Below are positions 6,641 through 8,528 of a stretch of DNA of 8,528 nucleotides, piece by piece; the stretch's first letter is position 1, and every line of letters begins with the position of its first letter. The position numbers were made by a program, and so were the translations under genes. A model generated the notes under the pieces. It was not told the origin of the DNA, did not search any database, and worked only from the letters and a program-made list of their open reading frames with translations. Source of the DNA: Methanobacterium sp. (lineage in GTDB: Archaea; Methanobacteriota; Methanobacteria; Methanobacteriales; Methanobacteriaceae); NCBI GenBank assembly GCA_021372715.1, contig JAJFTX010000204.1, forward strand, positions 1-8,528, read 5' to 3'.

Positions 6641-7836
6641 TTCCCCTACAGCAAGCTCTAAAAATAATCACTGATACCATTAAACCAACCCCACTCGAAA
6701 AAACAACTCTGGAAAATGCTTATAAAAGAGTTATTGGTGAAGATATATTTTCACAATTAGATTCCCCACCCTTTGACAGATCTGCTATGGATGGCTATGC
6801 CCTGAAGGCCCAGGATACCTTTGGATCTTCTCAACAGAATCCAGCTCACTTAACAGTTGTTGATCGAATAGGTGCTGGTCACACATCCCCTGCTATCATC
6901 CGAAATGGAGAAGCTGTTAAAATTGCCACTGGTGCTCCCATACCCCAAGGAGCGGATGCTGTGGTTATGGAAGAGTATACTCAAGAACAGGGAGATAACC
7001 TGAAAGTTGAATCTTCTTTAACACCAGGAGAGAATATTTCCTTTAAAGGAGAGGATATAAAGAAGGAAGAAGTGATTATAAATAAGGGCAGATACCTTCA
7101 ACCCCAGGATATGGCCATTATAGCCTCTGGCGGATATAAAGAAGTGAATGTCCACCAAAAACCTCGTGTCGGCGTTTTAATCACAGGAAGTGAGTTAGTA
7201 ATGCCCAGCCCAAATATTTCAGGTGCTGAAGTGATTAATTCCAATCATTACACCATAAAGGCCCTGGTTGAGAGTTCTATGGCTATCCCTACACTTAGTC
7301 ATGTAGAAGACCATGCTGAAAAGGTTAAAAATAAATTTGAAAGTATATTAAAATCACATGATGCATTGATCACTACCGGTGGTACGGCGATCAGCAAGGG
7401 AGATGTGGTGGTTGAAGTTTCTGAGGAATTAGGCGAATTAATGTTTCATGGTGTCGCCATGAGACCAGGAAAGCCTTTTGCGTTTGCCATAGTACATGAT
7501 AAGCCTGTTTTCATGCTTTCCGGTTATCCTGTCGCAGCAATGGTACAGTTCGATGTACTGGTTAGAGAAAATTTACTCAAGTTGCAGAACCTCCATAGAC
7601 CTCCTGTTCTTACTAGAAAAATCGCAACCCGTAAAATCCCTTCAACACTGGGCAGAACGGATTATATTCGGGCGAAAACAGATGGAGTGAATGTAACCCC
7701 TTTAAATATAAAAGGATCAACTATGATTCATTCTATGGTTAGTTCTAATTGTTATATTGTAATAGAAGAAAACTTGGAAGGTGTTGCTGCAGGGGAGAAT
7801 TGTGATGTTCTACTATACGATTCCATGCTAGTTTAA
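6622..7836 (+). CDS. moeA: Molybdopterin molybdenumtransferase MoeA
   Basis: Inserts molybdate (or tungstate in some archaea) into adenylylated molybdopterin (EC 2.10.1.1), the last common step of cofactor synthesis. In methanogens the cofactor serves formylmethanofuran dehydrogenase and formate dehydrogenase. The 404-residue length is normal. Motifs: PPFDRSAMDGYA (49-60, Asp57 matching E. coli Asp59), IATGAPIPQGADAVVMEE (101-118), PGENISFKGEDI (135-146), the MPT-binding core from GVLITGSEL (184-192) to ITTGGTAISKGD (250-261), GVAMRPGKPFAF (277-288), and SGYPVAA (300-306) where bacteria usually have PGNPVSA. All domains are present in order. The ATG at 6622 gives the expected MFLSELIPLQQAL start, but no clear Shine-Dalgarno precedes it. 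A short or absent leader is possible, and two mini-ORFs lie just upstream. Transcribed divergently from the phosphoesterase operon. Confidence 0.95.
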   Translation: MFLSELIPLQQALKIITDTIKPTPLEKTTLENAYKRVIGEDIFSQLDSPPFDRSAMDGYALKAQDTFGSSQQNPAHLTVVDRIGAGHTSPAIIRNGEAVKIATGAPIPQGADAVVMEEYTQEQGDNLKVESSLTPGENISFKGEDIKKEEVIINKGRYLQPQDMAIIASGGYKEVNVHQKPRVGVLITGSELVMPSPNISGAEVINSNHYTIKALVESSMAIPTLSHVEDHAEKVKNKFESILKSHDALITTGGTAISKGDVVVEVSEELGELMFHGVAMRPGKPFAFAIVHDKPVFMLSGYPVAAMVQFDVLVRENLLKLQNLHRPPVLTRKIATRKIPSTLGRTDYIRAKTDGVNVTPLNIKGSTMIHSMVSSNCYIVIEENLEGVAAGENCDVLLYDSMLV

Positions 7837-7931
7837 ATATTATGAAAAATTAAAAGATTAAAATCAACAATATCAAAACATCAAAATAAAATTAATTTAC
7901 GTAGAATTCTCCGGAAATGATTTTAAACTAT

Positions 7932-7980
7932 CATATAGCCTATTAAATTATTTACAATCTATATTTGAATTTATATAATC
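7932..7980 (+). promoter_or_regulatory. Cluster of TATA-like elements before the site-2 protease
   Basis: The 158-base gap after moeA is strongly AT-rich and holds CATATAG (7933-7939), TATTAAATTATTTA (7941-7954), TCTATATTT (7958-7966) and a consensus-like TTTATATA (7970-7977). The last would start transcripts at about 8000, inside the gene, so one of the others (expected starts about 7960-7988) more likely serves the TTG start at 7995. No hairpin or other gene is seen in the gap, and moeA has no obvious T-rich terminator at its end. Confidence 0.3.
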
Positions 7981-7983
7981 AAC

Positions 7984-7990
7984 AGGTGAT
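7984..7990 (+). promoter_or_regulatory. Shine-Dalgarno site that selects a TTG start
   Basis: AGGTGAT, complementary to AUCACCU in the 16S 3' end, ends 4 bases before TTG 7995-7997. An in-frame GTG at 7986 lies inside this site and has no ribosome site of its own, so TTG is preferred. Confidence 0.65.
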
Positions 7991-7994
7991 TTTT

Positions 7995-8528
7995 TTGGAC
8001 GCTTTATGGTTTTACGCCATTGGTTTCATAATTATATGGGTTATTGCTATTTTATTCCATAAAAAACTGAAAATTGACATTGAAGGTCCTCTGCTGATGA
8101 GGAGAACTAAAAAATTAAGGGGTTTCATCGATGACATAGCACAGTGTTCCCCTCGTTTCTGGAAATGGACTATGAATATCGGAGTACCATTAGGCTTTTT
8201 CTTCATGTTTTTAATGCTCTATTTTCTAGTAATTTCTTTACAAACCCTTCTAGAAGCGCCTTCAGTGGCCATAATTTTACCCGGAGTGGATTTACCAGGG
8301 CAACCCTTTACCGTTCCACTGGGTTATGGTATAATTGGCTTAGCTACTGTGATGATCGTCCATGAGTTTGGACATGGGATTTTAGCAAGAGCAGAAGGTG
8401 TTAGCATAAAATCCATAGGAGTTTTACTCCTTGCAGTACTTCCTGGGGCTTTCGTTGAACCAGATGAAGATGAAGTGAAAAAATTGAGCAGGATCTCCAA
8501 ATTAAGATTCTACGTGGCTGGTTCTATT
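7995..8528 (+). CDS. Site-2 protease (M50 family) intramembrane metalloprotease, 5' part
   Basis: The first 178 codons are in the window; the gene runs past the right edge. Site-2 proteases cut transmembrane helices inside the bilayer, often to release regulators or clear signal peptides. Helix 1 is at about residues 4-21, followed by GPLLMRRTKKLRGFIDDIA (31-49), a linker typical of archaeal S2P proteins, and helix 2 at about 63-84. The helix carrying the zinc site begins near 109 and contains HEFGHG, with ligands His123 and His127 and catalytic Glu124. Next come GVLLLAVLPGAFVEPDEDE (142-160) and the family-typical SRISKLRFYVAGS near the edge. A PDZ-like domain and the second zinc-site motif (with Asp) would be expected beyond the edge. 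The first in-frame ATG is codon 35 and would delete helix 1, so the TTG at 7995 behind AGGTGAT is the start. The substrate is unknown. Its link to moeA is probably only positional. Confidence 0.88.
   Translation, partial: MDALWFYAIGFIIIWVIAILFHKKLKIDIEGPLLMRRTKKLRGFIDDIAQCSPRFWKWTMNIGVPLGFFFMFLMLYFLVISLQTLLEAPSVAIILPGVDLPGQPFTVPLGYGIIGLATVMIVHEFGHGILARAEGVSIKSIGVLLLAVLPGAFVEPDEDEVKKLSRISKLRFYVAGSI

Noticed and set aside
7837..7994. Small RNA or tRNA in the gap after moeA
   Set aside because: I see no cloverleaf, GC-rich stem or inverted repeat. The stretch is uniformly AT-rich with promoter-like elements only.
8012..8365. Small open frames on both strands within the site-2 protease region
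   Set aside because: The plus-strand frame from 7995 encodes the HEFGHG motif and conserved flanks. The others are shadows.

Overview
The window most likely comes from a methanogenic archaeon of the Methanobacteriales, perhaps Methanobacterium. This is inferred from the AT-rich DNA, heavy use of AGA/AGG/ATA codons, frequent TTG and GTG starts behind GGAGG or AGGTGAT Shine-Dalgarno sites, archaeal-style TATA boxes and the archaeal flavour of the site-2 protease and MoeA. No RNA gene, CRISPR array, insertion sequence or prophage is visible. No gene-free stretch exceeds 160 bases.

Left part, minus strand (1-3354): four ABC-transporter genes in one direction. In transcription order they are a NatA/CcmA-like ATPase, a NatB-like ABC-2 permease, a MacB/FtsX-type permease, and the first 15 codons of a second ATPase that overlaps the MacB-type permease by 8 bases and runs off the left edge. 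The first two form one exporter. The last two form a second one of the LolCDE/MacB class. A 78-base AT-rich gap with two 12-base palindromes and a TATA-like box separates the two pairs, so they may be transcribed together or separately.

Middle, minus strand (3469-6482): a two-gene phosphoesterase operon. A soluble calcineurin-like metallophosphoesterase (YkuE-like) is followed 20 bases later by a 696-residue membrane protein. The latter fuses an N-terminal four-helix YvlD/'phage holin 4' domain to a C-terminal alkaline-phosphatase-superfamily phosphodiesterase domain with a full set of metal ligands. This is the least understood part of the window.

Right part, plus strand (6622-8528): moeA, which inserts molybdenum or tungsten into the pterin cofactor needed by enzymes such as formylmethanofuran dehydrogenase. 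It is followed after 158 bases by the start of an archaeal site-2 (M50) intramembrane metalloprotease cut by the window edge. The phosphoesterase operon and moeA are divergently transcribed from the 139-base AT-rich gap at 6483-6621.

Overall this looks like ordinary chromosomal housekeeping and envelope genes rather than a mobile or defence island. The items most worth a second look are the fused membrane phosphodiesterase with its partner phosphatase, the Gln in place of the motif-I His in that partner, and the nested mini-ORFs in front of moeA.
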